The notes: a model not told the origin generated them from the sequence alone. A DNA stretch of 64,000 nucleotides from a bacterium (GCA_030427705.1 JAUIBR010000029.1:1-64000), one strand, 5' to 3'. Positions 24,553 to 33,470 are shown, counted from the first letter of the stretch. A program made the numbers and translations.

Positions 24553-26049
24553 CTAGGACATCCAGTTCCAGTCCTTCTGATTCGCCCACTTGCTCGTAAT
24601 CTTGCGAGGGCGGGTCCAGAAGCGGTAGCCATCCCATCCGGTGATGTTTCCGTGACCGAACTTGCTGTCGTTCCATCCACCGAAACCGAACGGCTCGCGA
24701 GGGACCGGGACACCAACGTTTACGCCGACCATGCCAGCCTCAACGCGGTCAACCACGTAGCGAGCAACTTCGCCGTTCGTCGTGTAGACGGCCGATGCGT
24801 TGCCGTATGGGTTGCTGTTTTCGAAGTCAATCGCTTCGTCCAGGTCATTGACGCGGACGATCGTGATGACCGGTCCGAAGATCTCTTCACGAGCAGATGG
24901 CATGTCCTTCGAAGCGTGGTCGATGATGGTCGGCCCAACCCAGTAGCCTTCGCCTTGGGTGGTGTTGCGGCCGTCGACGATGATCTTCGCGCCTGATTGC
25001 TCGGCCTCGTCGATGTATCGGCGGATTCGCGTGACGCTCTGCTCGTTGGTGATAGCACCCAAGCCCTCGCCCACTTTGATCTGCTTTGCTTTCTCGGCAA
25101 TCTGCTCGATGAGTTTGTCGACGTTGCCGACCGCAACTAGAACCGAAGCGGCCATGCAGCGCTGACCTGCGCAGCCCGTGAAGCTTGCGACGACGTTATC
25201 GACGGTCACAGCTGGGTCCGCGTCAGGAACGATGATGAGGTGGTTCTTCGCGCCGCCGAGTGCCAACGCGCGCTTGCCGGTCGCAGCTGCGCGTCCATAA
25301 ACAAGTTTCGCGACGTAGGTCGAACCCACGAAACCGAAGGCATCGATGCCTTCGTTGTCGCAAAGTGCTTCGACGACAGCCTTGCCGCCGTTGACCACGT
25401 TGAAGACGCCGTCTGGAAGGCCAGCTTCCTTCAGCATCTCGGCGAGTTTGATTGCGCTGAGCGGAACCTGCTCGGATGGCTTCAGGATGAACGTGTTACC
25501 GGCGACGAGCGCCTGCGGCAGCATCCACATTGGGACCATGAGCGGGAAGTTAAACGGCGTCACGCCCGCGCAAACTCCGACTGGCTCATAGACCTGACGG
25601 CAGTTCACACCGCGCGAAACATCGAGCTGTCCACCAGCTGCCATGTTTGGAAGCGAGCAACCGAACTCCGTGCATTCGATAGCCTTGAGGACCTCAGCTT
25701 TCGCCTCGTCGTAGGTCTTGCCGTTCTCGTGGCTCACCAACCAGGTGAGCTCTTCGAGGTCACGCTCCATGATATACTTGAGGCGGTACATGACCTGCGC
25801 ACGCTCGCGCATTGGAAGGGCTTTCCAAGCTGGGAAGGCGGCGTTCGCAGCTTCAACCGCGGCTTGCACGTCGTCGGCGTTGGACATTTCGACGCGCGAA
25901 ATCGACTTCGCATACCGTGGGTTCACAACGTCGAGCGTTTCGCCGGTCGAACCAGCAACCCACTCACCACCAATCCAGTTAAGGGCTTCGACGTACTCAG
26001 TGTAGTCGTAGCTCTCTGCCAAAAACTTAGGAATTTCCAATGCAGCCAT
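24553..26049 (-). CDS. mmsA: CoA-acylating (methyl)malonate-semialdehyde dehydrogenase
   Basis: The ATG at 26049 follows GGAGG by seven bases; product 498 residues. NWIGGEWVAGSTGETLDVVNP, VTPFNFPLMVPMW, ALGGAKNHLIIVPDAD (Asn replaces the Glu general base of hydrolytic ALDHs) and catalytic Cys298 in GCAGQRCMA identify the MmsA/IolA family, which converts malonate or methylmalonate semialdehyde to acetyl- or propionyl-CoA. This is the last step of uracil/thymine breakdown after the aminotransferase next door. Two palindromes lie just upstream of the start. Confidence 0.93.
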   Translation of the reverse strand: MAALEIPKFLAESYDYTEYVEALNWIGGEWVAGSTGETLDVVNPRYAKSISRVEMSNADDVQAAVEAANAAFPAWKALPMRERAQVMYRLKYIMERDLEELTWLVSHENGKTYDEAKAEVLKAIECTEFGCSLPNMAAGGQLDVSRGVNCRQVYEPVGVCAGVTPFNFPLMVPMWMLPQALVAGNTFILKPSEQVPLSAIKLAEMLKEAGLPDGVFNVVNGGKAVVEALCDNEGIDAFGFVGSTYVAKLVYGRAAATGKRALALGGAKNHLIIVPDADPAVTVDNVVASFTGCAGQRCMAASVLVAVGNVDKLIEQIAEKAKQIKVGEGLGAITNEQSVTRIRRYIDEAEQSGAKIIVDGRNTTQGEGYWVGPTIIDHASKDMPSAREEIFGPVITIVRVNDLDEAIDFENSNPYGNASAVYTTNGEVARYVVDRVEAGMVGVNVGVPVPREPFGFGGWNDSKFGHGNITGWDGYRFWTRPRKITSKWANQKDWNWMS

Positions 26050-26069
26050 TTTAGCCTCCAAAAGACAGC

Positions 26070-26101
26070 GGATCGTACGCGATCCCCGTCAATTCAATTG
26101 A
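26070..26101. promoter_or_regulatory. Two adjacent palindromes upstream of the semialdehyde dehydrogenase
   Basis: GGATCG-TACG-CGATCC (26070-26085) and TCAATT-C-AATTGA (26089-26101) are perfect inverted repeats 20-52 bp upstream of the dehydrogenase ATG. The second shares AATTGATT with the sequence about 20 bp upstream of the NCS1 permease start. They look like operator sites, but no regulator gene is visible in the window. Confidence 0.3.
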
Positions 26102-26178
26102 TTCATCACGTCTGAAGGCAGGCAGAATAGCGCGTTTTTTCGAAACTTCAACGGTGCCTTGAATCATGGGCGAGGAGG

Positions 26179-26287
26179 GCTAGCGGCTAGGGGGCTCGGG
26201 GGGGTGGTTTTTGGTTCTTGGTTCTTGGTTCTTGGTTCGGCTTATCGATTAACCGGCGAACCGGATTATCAGTTAACCGGCTAGCCG
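26179..26287. repeat. Composite intergenic repeats: GCTAGC, GGTTCTT and AACCGG words
   Basis: The 334-bp stretch between the dehydrogenase and the next gene (26050-26383) holds no credible coding sequence. It contains GCTAGCGGCTAG (26179-26190), a G-run, a clean GGTTCTT tract (26205-26238, three exact heptamer steps), then AACCGG repeated three times (26250-26280) ending in GGCTAGCCG. The three word families meet here in a row. Confidence 0.75.
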
Positions 26288-26383
26288 TTTTTATCGGTTT
26301 GATTTCGATGTCGATCCGCGTTTGAACGAGAATTGTCATGTCGGTACGCTCGCACTTCAATCCGCTTTGATTGCAGGGATGAT

Positions 26384-27118
26384 ATGAAGCAGGTGTTTTT
26401 GTGTGTTGTGTGCGCTGTCGTGTTTGGTTGTTCTGACGAAGAGTCCGACCCGCTTGTGTTGCCTAATTCAAACTTTGGCGACGTACTTTGTGGGGACAGC
26501 GACATCGAGCCGACGGATTCGGACTGGGTGAACCTCGCCGACCACATTGTCGTGGGCGAGGTCGCTTCCGTGGATGTCATCTCGGACTTGCGCTTGAACG
26601 TGAACGACCATCCAACGGCGAGTGAAGGCGAGTGTGATTCAAGGACGTTGGAGCGGGGAGTGAAGTTCACGCTTCGCAACATCAACACCGTCAAGGGGGA
26701 TCTCACGACAGAAGACACAGTGCTCGTCGGGGCGAATCAAACACGAGGTTGGGAGTCGACACCTCAGATGGTCGATGGAGTATTGGGGTGGTCCCAAGAC
26801 GGTAAGGGCCTTCAAATTGGACAACGCGTTTTGGTCTGGGCGGTCGAGTCGGACCATGGAGTTCTCACGATGAAGCATCCTCTGAGCATGGTCGAAAACG
26901 ACGATTCGTTCACGTCACAGGACAGCACCGTGGACGGGTGTTGGGAGTTGCCCGATGCGGTACGAAACGGACAGATTGCAGACGTCCAACAATTGGTTGA
27001 TACCGCAGACGCCGAGTCCGAGTTTGTGTCGAACCGAAGGGCCGCCAGGCAAATGCTCATCGAAGGAAACCCGAGTTACTTCGCCAGCACATGCAATCCC
27101 AAAGAAATCCCTCGGTAA
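26384..27118 (+). CDS. Lipoprotein of unknown function
   Basis: The ATG at 26384 begins MKQVFLCVVCAVVFGCSDEESDP, a signal with lipobox VFGC, giving a 244-residue lipoprotein. An internal stretch (ADHIVVGEVASVDV...VKFTLRNINTVKGDL...VLVGANQ) resembles the first beta-strands of NTR/TIMP-like domains such as the protein at 5835, but the similarity is weak. The longer reading from 26333 would put a charged stretch before the signal and is disfavoured. It is followed by another lipoprotein 36 bp downstream. Confidence 0.75.
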   Translation: MKQVFLCVVCAVVFGCSDEESDPLVLPNSNFGDVLCGDSDIEPTDSDWVNLADHIVVGEVASVDVISDLRLNVNDHPTASEGECDSRTLERGVKFTLRNINTVKGDLTTEDTVLVGANQTRGWESTPQMVDGVLGWSQDGKGLQIGQRVLVWAVESDHGVLTMKHPLSMVENDDSFTSQDSTVDGCWELPDAVRNGQIADVQQLVDTADAESEFVSNRRAARQMLIEGNPSYFASTCNPKEIPR

Positions 27119-27154
27119 GGGAACGAAACACCGATGGATTATCAACTACTGAAT

Positions 27155-28465
27155 ATGAACCGATTGCGCTCGTTCCTTTGGTCACAGCTCCTGATCGCGA
27201 TTGCGCTCACGTTCACATCCTGCAGCGATGACGCGTTTGATTGCGCCCGTGCCTCCGATGAGAACACTTGTAGGGCCGAAGGCTGCACGTGGATAGGTGC
27301 ATACAAAGCACAATTCACTGAGTCAGGTCGTTGCATTATCGACGACACTGCAGGTCCAAATCCAATTTGTGTCTCACCTTCGTCTCAACACAGTAACGCC
27401 GACACCATGTACTATCGTGATGATGAACCCAAGACCGAAATCTACGCTTTCACCGCAGATATTGGGCGCATCGACGGATGGACGCGCTGCAACGATGGTA
27501 GTCCCCTTGGTGCCCAATGCGGCTGTTCCTACGAGATTATTGACGGCTACCGCCCGTTGGCTGAAGAAGTGTGTTCGGGCGACCCCAACGAAGTGGTCTT
27601 GAGCTCGACGCTCTACAGTCTTTTTGATGCGCCGTTGGGTATTCGACTTCTCACGGAGTACGGGGAGGGGTTCTACTATCTAGCAGGAGACTGCACACTG
27701 TACACTGGACAATCCTGCTTTTACACGAGTTCAGAAGACTGTTCGGCCGACTGGTACTACCGTTCATCTCCGTTCACGCAGACCAGGATGTCGATCGAAG
27801 AAGTGACGGTACTGCTCCGCAAATTGAGGGTTCTAGAACGCAGCCAAATTCCAAACGGTGGGTACTTTCCGGTCGACCACCACGAACCATATCTAATGGT
27901 CCGGTTTCAAGAACACCATTTCTTGGCTTCCCCCGCGTACCTCAGTGACGACCCATGGGGAGGTCAGCAGCCGGACGAGAATCTGAATCGCCCGGTTGAC
28001 TACTTGATTCGTGACGCCGTGGGCGGGCTCAACGCATCGATGGTTCTGACCGGGATCTTGGCCGACGCGATTACACGGCGGACCGAAGTGGTCGGTGATT
28101 CAGTTCGTGTCGCGTCACTGGAGATTGATTTGGACGCGATTTCATCACAACAGGTTCGTGAGCGATGGTTGGAGTCTCCGACATTAGACTGGCCGTTGAG
28201 TGAGCCGCCTTCCAGCTTCATCGTCGCCGACGAATACTGTCATGGACAAACCACCGGTGTGTACCACGAAGATGCGGAAGCCATGCGCGAACTGCTATCG
28301 TCAGCGCGTGAGTTTGGACCGCCACAACATGGCGAGTACGCAGTGCAGGTCCTTCACGACAACACACGTTACGCAATCTGGATTCGCGAGTCCCTGCCAA
28401 TTGAGGGCGATGATGGTCTCATCCCAGGGACAATTCAGGAGCTTGGCTTAGGCTGCCTGGAATGA
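27155..28465 (+). CDS. Cys-rich lipoprotein of unknown function
   Basis: From ATG 27155 the protein starts MNRLRSFLWSQLLIAIALTFTSCSDD, a signal with lipobox FTSC; ATG 27134 is possible. The mature N-terminus CARASDENTCRAEGCTWIGAY looks like a short Cys-rich module of the kind found in myxobacterial lipoproteins (CxxxxxxxxCxxxxCxW). The remaining 380 residues are not recognised. 436 residues, probably co-transcribed with the preceding lipoprotein gene. Confidence 0.75.
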   Translation: MNRLRSFLWSQLLIAIALTFTSCSDDAFDCARASDENTCRAEGCTWIGAYKAQFTESGRCIIDDTAGPNPICVSPSSQHSNADTMYYRDDEPKTEIYAFTADIGRIDGWTRCNDGSPLGAQCGCSYEIIDGYRPLAEEVCSGDPNEVVLSSTLYSLFDAPLGIRLLTEYGEGFYYLAGDCTLYTGQSCFYTSSEDCSADWYYRSSPFTQTRMSIEEVTVLLRKLRVLERSQIPNGGYFPVDHHEPYLMVRFQEHHFLASPAYLSDDPWGGQQPDENLNRPVDYLIRDAVGGLNASMVLTGILADAITRRTEVVGDSVRVASLEIDLDAISSQQVRERWLESPTLDWPLSEPPSSFIVADEYCHGQTTGVYHEDAEAMRELLSSAREFGPPQHGEYAVQVLHDNTRYAIWIRESLPIEGDDGLIPGTIQELGLGCLE

Positions 28466-28480
28466 GCTAAACACCCACGA

Positions 28481-28514
28481 AGCCGCTAGCCCCCAAGCCG
28501 CTAGCCGCTAGCCG
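28481..28514. repeat. AGCCGCTAGCC word repeats
   Basis: Three near-identical GCCGCTAGCC words in 34 bp of the gap after the lipoprotein stop. The same word occurs at 23150-23159 and, in related form, at 26179-26190 and 26279-26287. GCTAGC is itself a palindrome. Confidence 0.7.
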
Positions 28515-28596
28515 TTTCACATACCTTTCACAACAAGACCATCTGAGGAACACCTGCGCGCGTGAGACTGGCCATCAACTTAGAAAGAGGCCAGAC

Positions 28597-29589
28597 ATGC
28601 AGCTTTATCCGAAGGAATATTCGTTGAGTCGATTCTTGAAATCTATTGCGTTGCTGGTGGGCTGTGTTGGGTCGATCGTCACCTTGTTTGTGTCCTTCTT
28701 AGGGTGGTGCACATACATGCCTGGCGACCCAGATGCTGTGCAGGATGTCGCGGCGGACACGGTACTGGTGCAAAGGCTCGAAACACACGTGCGAACCATC
28801 GCCGTTCCGCGCAACGATATACATGAAAAAGGGTACGACGAGGTCGAGGCGTACATTCGCACTGAACTCGAAAAAATGGGTTATGACGTGCGCACGCAGG
28901 ACGTGAAAACGAACCGGCGTACATCTCGAAATCTGGTGGTTGAGGTTCCTGGTGTTGAGCCGGGTGTGATCATCGTTGGTGCGCATTATGACTCGCATTT
29001 CGAGACTCCCGGTGCCGACGACAACGCGAGTGGCTCCGCGGTGACGCTCGAACTCGCTCGATTGATGGTTGGCAAAAAGCCACAAAAGACGATTCGATTT
29101 ATCTTTTTTGCAAACGAGGAACCGCCGTACTTTCGGACCGAATTTATGGGGTCAGACGTGGCAGCAGAGTCAGCCAAAATGGAGGGCAAAGTTGAGCTGA
29201 TGTACTCGATGGAGATGCTCGGCTATTTCGACGATACACCGGGGTCGCAGAAGTACCCTCCGGTGCTCGATTGGTTCTATCCGGACACCGGAAACTTCAT
29301 CGCGTTTGTCGGCAATATCGACCACCGGGGACCGACCACCGATGCCGTCGCTGCGTTCCGCGAAAAAGCCACGATTCCTGCCTATGGGTTTGCCGGCCCA
29401 GATTGGGTCAAGGGCATCGATTTCTCGGACCATATGCCGTTCTGGAATCGAGACATTCCTGCGGTCATGGTTACTGACACGTCGTTCTTCCGAAACCCGC
29501 ACTACCACAAGCTGACCGACACCCCGGATACGTTGGACTACCAACGTATGGGCCGAATCGTCGAATCATTCAAACCGTTGCTGCTTTAG
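28597..29589 (+). CDS. M28 family metallopeptidase, membrane-anchored
   Basis: A 330-residue protein with an N-terminal membrane helix (SIALLVGCVGSIVTLFVSFLGWC) and a peptidase domain facing the periplasm. Zinc ligands of the M28 family are visible: H130 in VGAHYDSH, D141 in GADDNASGSA, E174/E175 in FANEEPPYF, a later Asp in FSDHMPFW, and the terminal His in NPHYHKLTDTPDTLDY. Expected to be an aminopeptidase or glutaminyl-cyclase-like hydrolase. AGAGG lies before the ATG. Neighbours give no substrate clue. Confidence 0.88.
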   Translation: MQLYPKEYSLSRFLKSIALLVGCVGSIVTLFVSFLGWCTYMPGDPDAVQDVAADTVLVQRLETHVRTIAVPRNDIHEKGYDEVEAYIRTELEKMGYDVRTQDVKTNRRTSRNLVVEVPGVEPGVIIVGAHYDSHFETPGADDNASGSAVTLELARLMVGKKPQKTIRFIFFANEEPPYFRTEFMGSDVAAESAKMEGKVELMYSMEMLGYFDDTPGSQKYPPVLDWFYPDTGNFIAFVGNIDHRGPTTDAVAAFREKATIPAYGFAGPDWVKGIDFSDHMPFWNRDIPAVMVTDTSFFRNPHYHKLTDTPDTLDYQRMGRIVESFKPLLL

Positions 29590-29612
29590 TACCCAGCGTC
29601 CAGGCCCGGTCC

Positions 29613-29700
29613 CGGTGAGCGCTAGCGAACCAACCGCGGTGAGCGACAGCGAACCAACTCCGGTGAGCGAAGCGAACCAACCCCGGTGAGCGAAGCGAAC
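29613..29700. repeat. Four-copy 23/24-bp tandem repeat
   Basis: Four head-to-tail copies of a 23-24 bp unit built on CGGTGAGCGAAGCGAACCAA, at about 29613, 29637, 29661 and 29684 (last one partial), starting 24 bp after the peptidase stop and ending in six T residues. The first two copies have small substitutions (CGCTAGCGA, CGACAGCGA); the last two are nearly identical. Confidence 0.9.
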
Positions 29701-29769
29701 TTTTTTAGATCCTTCCAGAAAACCATACGTTCCGAGTAGTGTTGACCAAATCACCAACCGGAAGACCGT

Positions 29770-32700
29770 ATGAAAACGCGTTCCCTATTTCTTGCATCGA
29801 TTTGCGCACTTACGCTCGCGTGCGAAGACAAACCAACCACCGAGAACCAACCCGAATCCACGGCTGTCGAAGCCGGTTGGGAGGCGTCGGTTGCATTCAT
29901 CGAAGGGCGAGAAGGTGCTTCCGTAAAGGTCAAGACTCCGTCCCAAGACGACTTTTCGCCGTGGCGCGGAGGTCAACCTATCCCACCTGGTTCGATTGTT
30001 CAGACCGCAGCGGGTTCGCGCGCACGCATCGCCGTTGACGGTGGAATCATAACGCTCAACCACGACACGCAGGTCGTTTTTGACAAGGAAAAGGAACGGA
30101 CAGTGCGTGTGCTCACGGGACACGCGGTCCTGGATATGGACCCGGAACGGGAGTCCAAGACGACGATCGAGCTGCCCACCGGCAGCGTGATTCTTCACGG
30201 CACAAAGGTCTCTGCGGTCGCAGGCGAAAAAGAGAGCATCGTCAGTGTGAGTCAGGGCGAAATCGCGGTGAAGTTTGGCGATAAGGTCGTTGAAGCTCTC
30301 CCCGGACAAGAGATTGTATTGCCAGCATCGGGACCACCTCGTTTGGCCGGTTCCGCAGACCTCTCGCGCGAAATGGGATGGTCGGAACTTGTCGACCCGG
30401 ACGACACCGAACGCATCGAAGTCGACCGAGGTCTGGGCAAGCTCGTTGGCAAAACGCCTGGTGGGGAGCGCGAATGGAAGCTCGACCTGGTCAAACACGA
30501 TATCAACGTGAAGGTGCAGGGCAATATGGCCTATACCGAGATTCACGAGTCCTTCAAAAACCCAACCGGCCAGACACTTGAAGGCGTCTATCGCTTCCCA
30601 CTACCCGCAGACGCGCAGATTAGCCGTCTGTCACTTAAGGTCGGAAACAAGTGGATGGAAGGCGAGTTCGTGGAGACCAAGCGCGCCGAGTGGATTTGGC
30701 GCGATATCATCAATCAATGGCGTGACCCTGCCATGTTGAAGTGGAAGCAGGGCAACACGTTCGAACTCCGAATTTTCCCAATCAATCCGCGTGACGTTCG
30801 TGAAATCAAGATTGGGTACGTTCAAGAATTGAAGCCGTCCAGCGGTGGCGGATACGCGTACACCTATCCAATGCCGGTCGATTACGCAGGCACAATCAAG
30901 GCCGGAAGTTTCAACATCGACGCGACGATTTACGACCACGACGCAACACAGCCGATTGAGGTCGGTGGATACGCCGCATCGGTGACAAACGGAGCGACCG
31001 ACGATGACCGCGCGAAGACCAAGATTACCTATGCCGCAAAGGACTTTTACGCAGCTGGTGACTTCTCGATCGACTTCCGGCGTAAAGACATAAAACAAGT
31101 CTCAGGTTATGCGTACCGGCCAAACAACCGTCGCGAGAAATCGTACGGATTGGTCGCGATTCGTCCGGAATTTCCCGTCCAGAAAACGCTGCAAGGACGT
31201 GACTTCGTCATCGTCGCTGATACCTCGTACACCCGTCGTGGTGGCGTGATGCAGCTTCAAAGAAGCTTGGTTCCACGCATCATTGACGAGATGGACCCGC
31301 TGGACCGTGTGGCGACGATGCAATGCGCAACCCGTTGCCTTCCAGTGGGCAAGACCGGATTCCAGAATCCGAACGACGAGTTGGCGGATACTGTGAAATC
31401 CGGGTTGAGCTCGGTCAATCCGCAGGGAACATCAAACGCGCTTGAACCTATTCGCATCATTGAGCAGCTTGCCATGAATCGTTCGGGTTCTGACCGAACA
31501 CGACCATTGCACATCATTTACCTGACCGACGGCATGTTCAGCGCCGGCGAGATTCGTCCAGGAAAACTGGCTGAAGCCGCGCGTTCGACGCTGCTGCCGC
31601 TCGATGCGCGTATGAGCATCGTTGACCTCGGTGGCGATAACGACCCGTCTCTACAAGAGGCACTGGCAACTGCGGGTCGTGGAAGTGTTGTCTCCTTGGA
31701 CGCCGCGCAGTCGCGGACCGGCCAAGCACTCTCGATTCTGTCGCATCACTACGGTGCGACGCTCACAGACGTCACCGTAGACGTTCCGGGAATGCAGGAC
31801 GTCTTGCCAAACAGCTTCCCAGCGCTCGCTAGCGGTCAAGAGCTGACCTTGGTTGGTCGATTCACAGGAGAGGTGAAGGGCGACGTTATCGTTCGAGGCA
31901 AGCTTGGAAGCGAAACGTTTGAAAAGCGCTATCCAATTCACTTGAAGCCAGGAAAGACCAACTCGTTCGTTCCGCGTTCATGGGCGGTTCGGAAGATTCG
32001 CGACCTGGAGTTGGACGGCGAGTCGAACAAGAACGAAATCGTACGTCTCTCGCAAGAGTTTGGCGTGCTGACCCGATTCACCACGCTGCTTGCACTCGAG
32101 AGCGAGGACATGATGCGTGAGTACGGCGTCAAGAAGCGCAACAAGAACGAAGACTGGGATGGAGAAGGATCGGAGCAATCCAACAAGGAGGCGGAAAAAC
32201 GCGCGACGCGCGATCAAGGAAAGTTGGCAGATACTTTGGGTCAGTTGGGAACGGGCGGCGCTCCGGCGCAACCGATGCGGCCGATGGAGGAAGCCAACGA
32301 ACCGATGCCTGAATCTGAACCAGAGCCGATGCCTGATCCGAAGCCTGCACCCAGAACCTCGTCCAAGAAGATGAAGAAGAAAGGTACGAAGGTGAGCAGC
32401 AAATCCAATCGGAAGGCACAGGAGTTGAGCAAGGCGTTGAATTCCAGCGACCCGTTTGGGGATGGTCGCAAGGACATGAAGGCCGAGAAGAAAGTATCGA
32501 AGCCCAAGATGGATGATGCGGACCTCGATATGTTCGGAGGTGACGATTCCATCGTGCGACCAACTCCTAGACCTCGTCCGCGTCGTCGCTACCGGCGGAA
32601 ACATCGCGTCACGGTCGCGGATATCCGCCCCGCACGCGACGCAACGCGTTCTGAGCTGAGCCGTATTGACCAGCGAAGCACGCAGCTTGCAAGTGACCCG

Positions 32701-33453
32701 AACAACCGTAGCAAGCGCATGCGCCTTATCCGTACGCAGATTCGTGCAAACGAATTGTCGGGTGCGGAACGACAAATCGAGTCATGGATTGGCATGAATC
32801 CGATGGACGCAGAAGCGCTGGTTCAGAAGGCGCAACTGCTGTCTCATCGCGGGCAGATGAAGGAAGCGCTCGAGCTGCTTGAGTCCGCTGCCGATGCACA
32901 GTCCCGTGGTAAATGGATCCAGGAGAGGCTTGGCATGGCGTACCGAAGTCTGGGGGAATCCCAACTGGCGTGTGCGCAAGAAGTTACGCTTGTCGGCGCG
33001 ACCGGCAAAGGTGACGCAAACATCGCGGATTGCGGCATTGTATCTGACTTGGGCGCATTCGAGTTGCCGGTCGCCGACACGAGCTCGGTCAAAATGCGTG
33101 ACGACAAGCCTTCGGATCCTCGCGGCCAACTCAAGGTTGAGCTCACGTGGACGGGGCAGGGCGACCTGGACATCTTGTTGGTTGAGCCAGACGGACGCAC
33201 GCTCTCGTGGTTGAGCCAACGCCGCCGCGTGAAGTCCACGAATGTCCGTGCACCAGGCCGCGAGGTGCTCGCCGTACCAAGCACACGCAATGGCACGTGG
33301 GGCATCAAGATCGTGCGCGCAGACGGCGGCCAATCGGCGCTGAATGCCACAGTCAAAGTGACCTCGCATGGCAAGACCAAGACATTCGATGTGCGTCACG
33401 CACAGACCTCACTCGACGTCGCAGAGGTCGAAATCAGCCGAGGCTGGCGCTAA
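29770..33453 (+). CDS. Large lipoprotein with FecR, VIT, vWA, TPR and DUF2135-like domains
   Basis: A 1227-residue lipoprotein (MKTRSLFLASICALTLACED, lipobox Cys18). Residues about 60-170 are FecR-like (TAAGSRARIAVDGGIITLNHDT...PTGSVILHGTKVSAVAG...VSVSQGEIAV). Residues about 225-350 form a VIT domain (VQGNMAYTEIHESFKNPTGQ, VYRFPLPADAQIS). The vWA domain follows (VIVADTSYTRRGG as MIDAS DxSxT, YLTDGMFSAGE). A Lys/Pro/Met-rich low-complexity linker (about 790-950) leads to TPR-like helices and a C-terminal beta domain (QLKVELTWTGQGDLDILLVEPDG) like DUF2135. Such proteins are probably outer-membrane or periplasmic adhesion/scaffold proteins. It stands alone between a peptidase and the xanthine dehydrogenase genes. 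Confidence 0.85.
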   Translation: MKTRSLFLASICALTLACEDKPTTENQPESTAVEAGWEASVAFIEGREGASVKVKTPSQDDFSPWRGGQPIPPGSIVQTAAGSRARIAVDGGIITLNHDTQVVFDKEKERTVRVLTGHAVLDMDPERESKTTIELPTGSVILHGTKVSAVAGEKESIVSVSQGEIAVKFGDKVVEALPGQEIVLPASGPPRLAGSADLSREMGWSELVDPDDTERIEVDRGLGKLVGKTPGGEREWKLDLVKHDINVKVQGNMAYTEIHESFKNPTGQTLEGVYRFPLPADAQISRLSLKVGNKWMEGEFVETKRAEWIWRDIINQWRDPAMLKWKQGNTFELRIFPINPRDVREIKIGYVQELKPSSGGGYAYTYPMPVDYAGTIKAGSFNIDATIYDHDATQPIEVGGYAASVTNGATDDDRAKTKITYAAKDFYAAGDFSIDFRRKDIKQVSGYAYRPNNRREKSYGLVAIRPEFPVQKTLQGRDFVIVADTSYTRRGGVMQLQRSLVPRIIDEMDPLDRVATMQCATRCLPVGKTGFQNPNDELADTVKSGLSSVNPQGTSNALEPIRIIEQLAMNRSGSDRTRPLHIIYLTDGMFSAGEIRPGKLAEAARSTLLPLDARMSIVDLGGDNDPSLQEALATAGRGSVVSLDAAQSRTGQALSILSHHYGATLTDVTVDVPGMQDVLPNSFPALASGQELTLVGRFTGEVKGDVIVRGKLGSETFEKRYPIHLKPGKTNSFVPRSWAVRKIRDLELDGESNKNEIVRLSQEFGVLTRFTTLLALESEDMMREYGVKKRNKNEDWDGEGSEQSNKEAEKRATRDQGKLADTLGQLGTGGAPAQPMRPMEEANEPMPESEPEPMPDPKPAPRTSSKKMKKKGTKVSSKSNRKAQELSKALNSSDPFGDGRKDMKAEKKVSKPKMDDADLDMFGGDDSIVRPTPRPRPRRRYRRKHRVTVADIRPARDATRSELSRIDQRSTQLASDPNNRSKRMRLIRTQIRANELSGAERQIESWIGMNPMDAEALVQKAQLLSHRGQMKEALELLESAADAQSRGKWIQERLGMAYRSLGESQLACAQEVTLVGATGKGDANIADCGIVSDLGAFELPVADTSSVKMRDDKPSDPRGQLKVELTWTGQGDLDILLVEPDGRTLSWLSQRRRVKSTNVRAPGREVLAVPSTRNGTWGIKIVRADGGQSALNATVKVTSHGKTKTFDVRHAQTSLDVAEVEISRGWR

Positions 33454-33470
33454 TCAACCTGAAGCGCCCA

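Noticed and set aside
23118-26238. Insertion sequence or transposon ends around the aminotransferase gene
   Set aside because: The GGTTCTT tracts are low-complexity and imperfect, there is no transposase and no target duplication that I can see.
29684-29706. Intrinsic terminator at the T-run after the 24-bp repeats
   Set aside because: No stable stem precedes the six T residues; GCGAAGCGAAC does not pair with itself.
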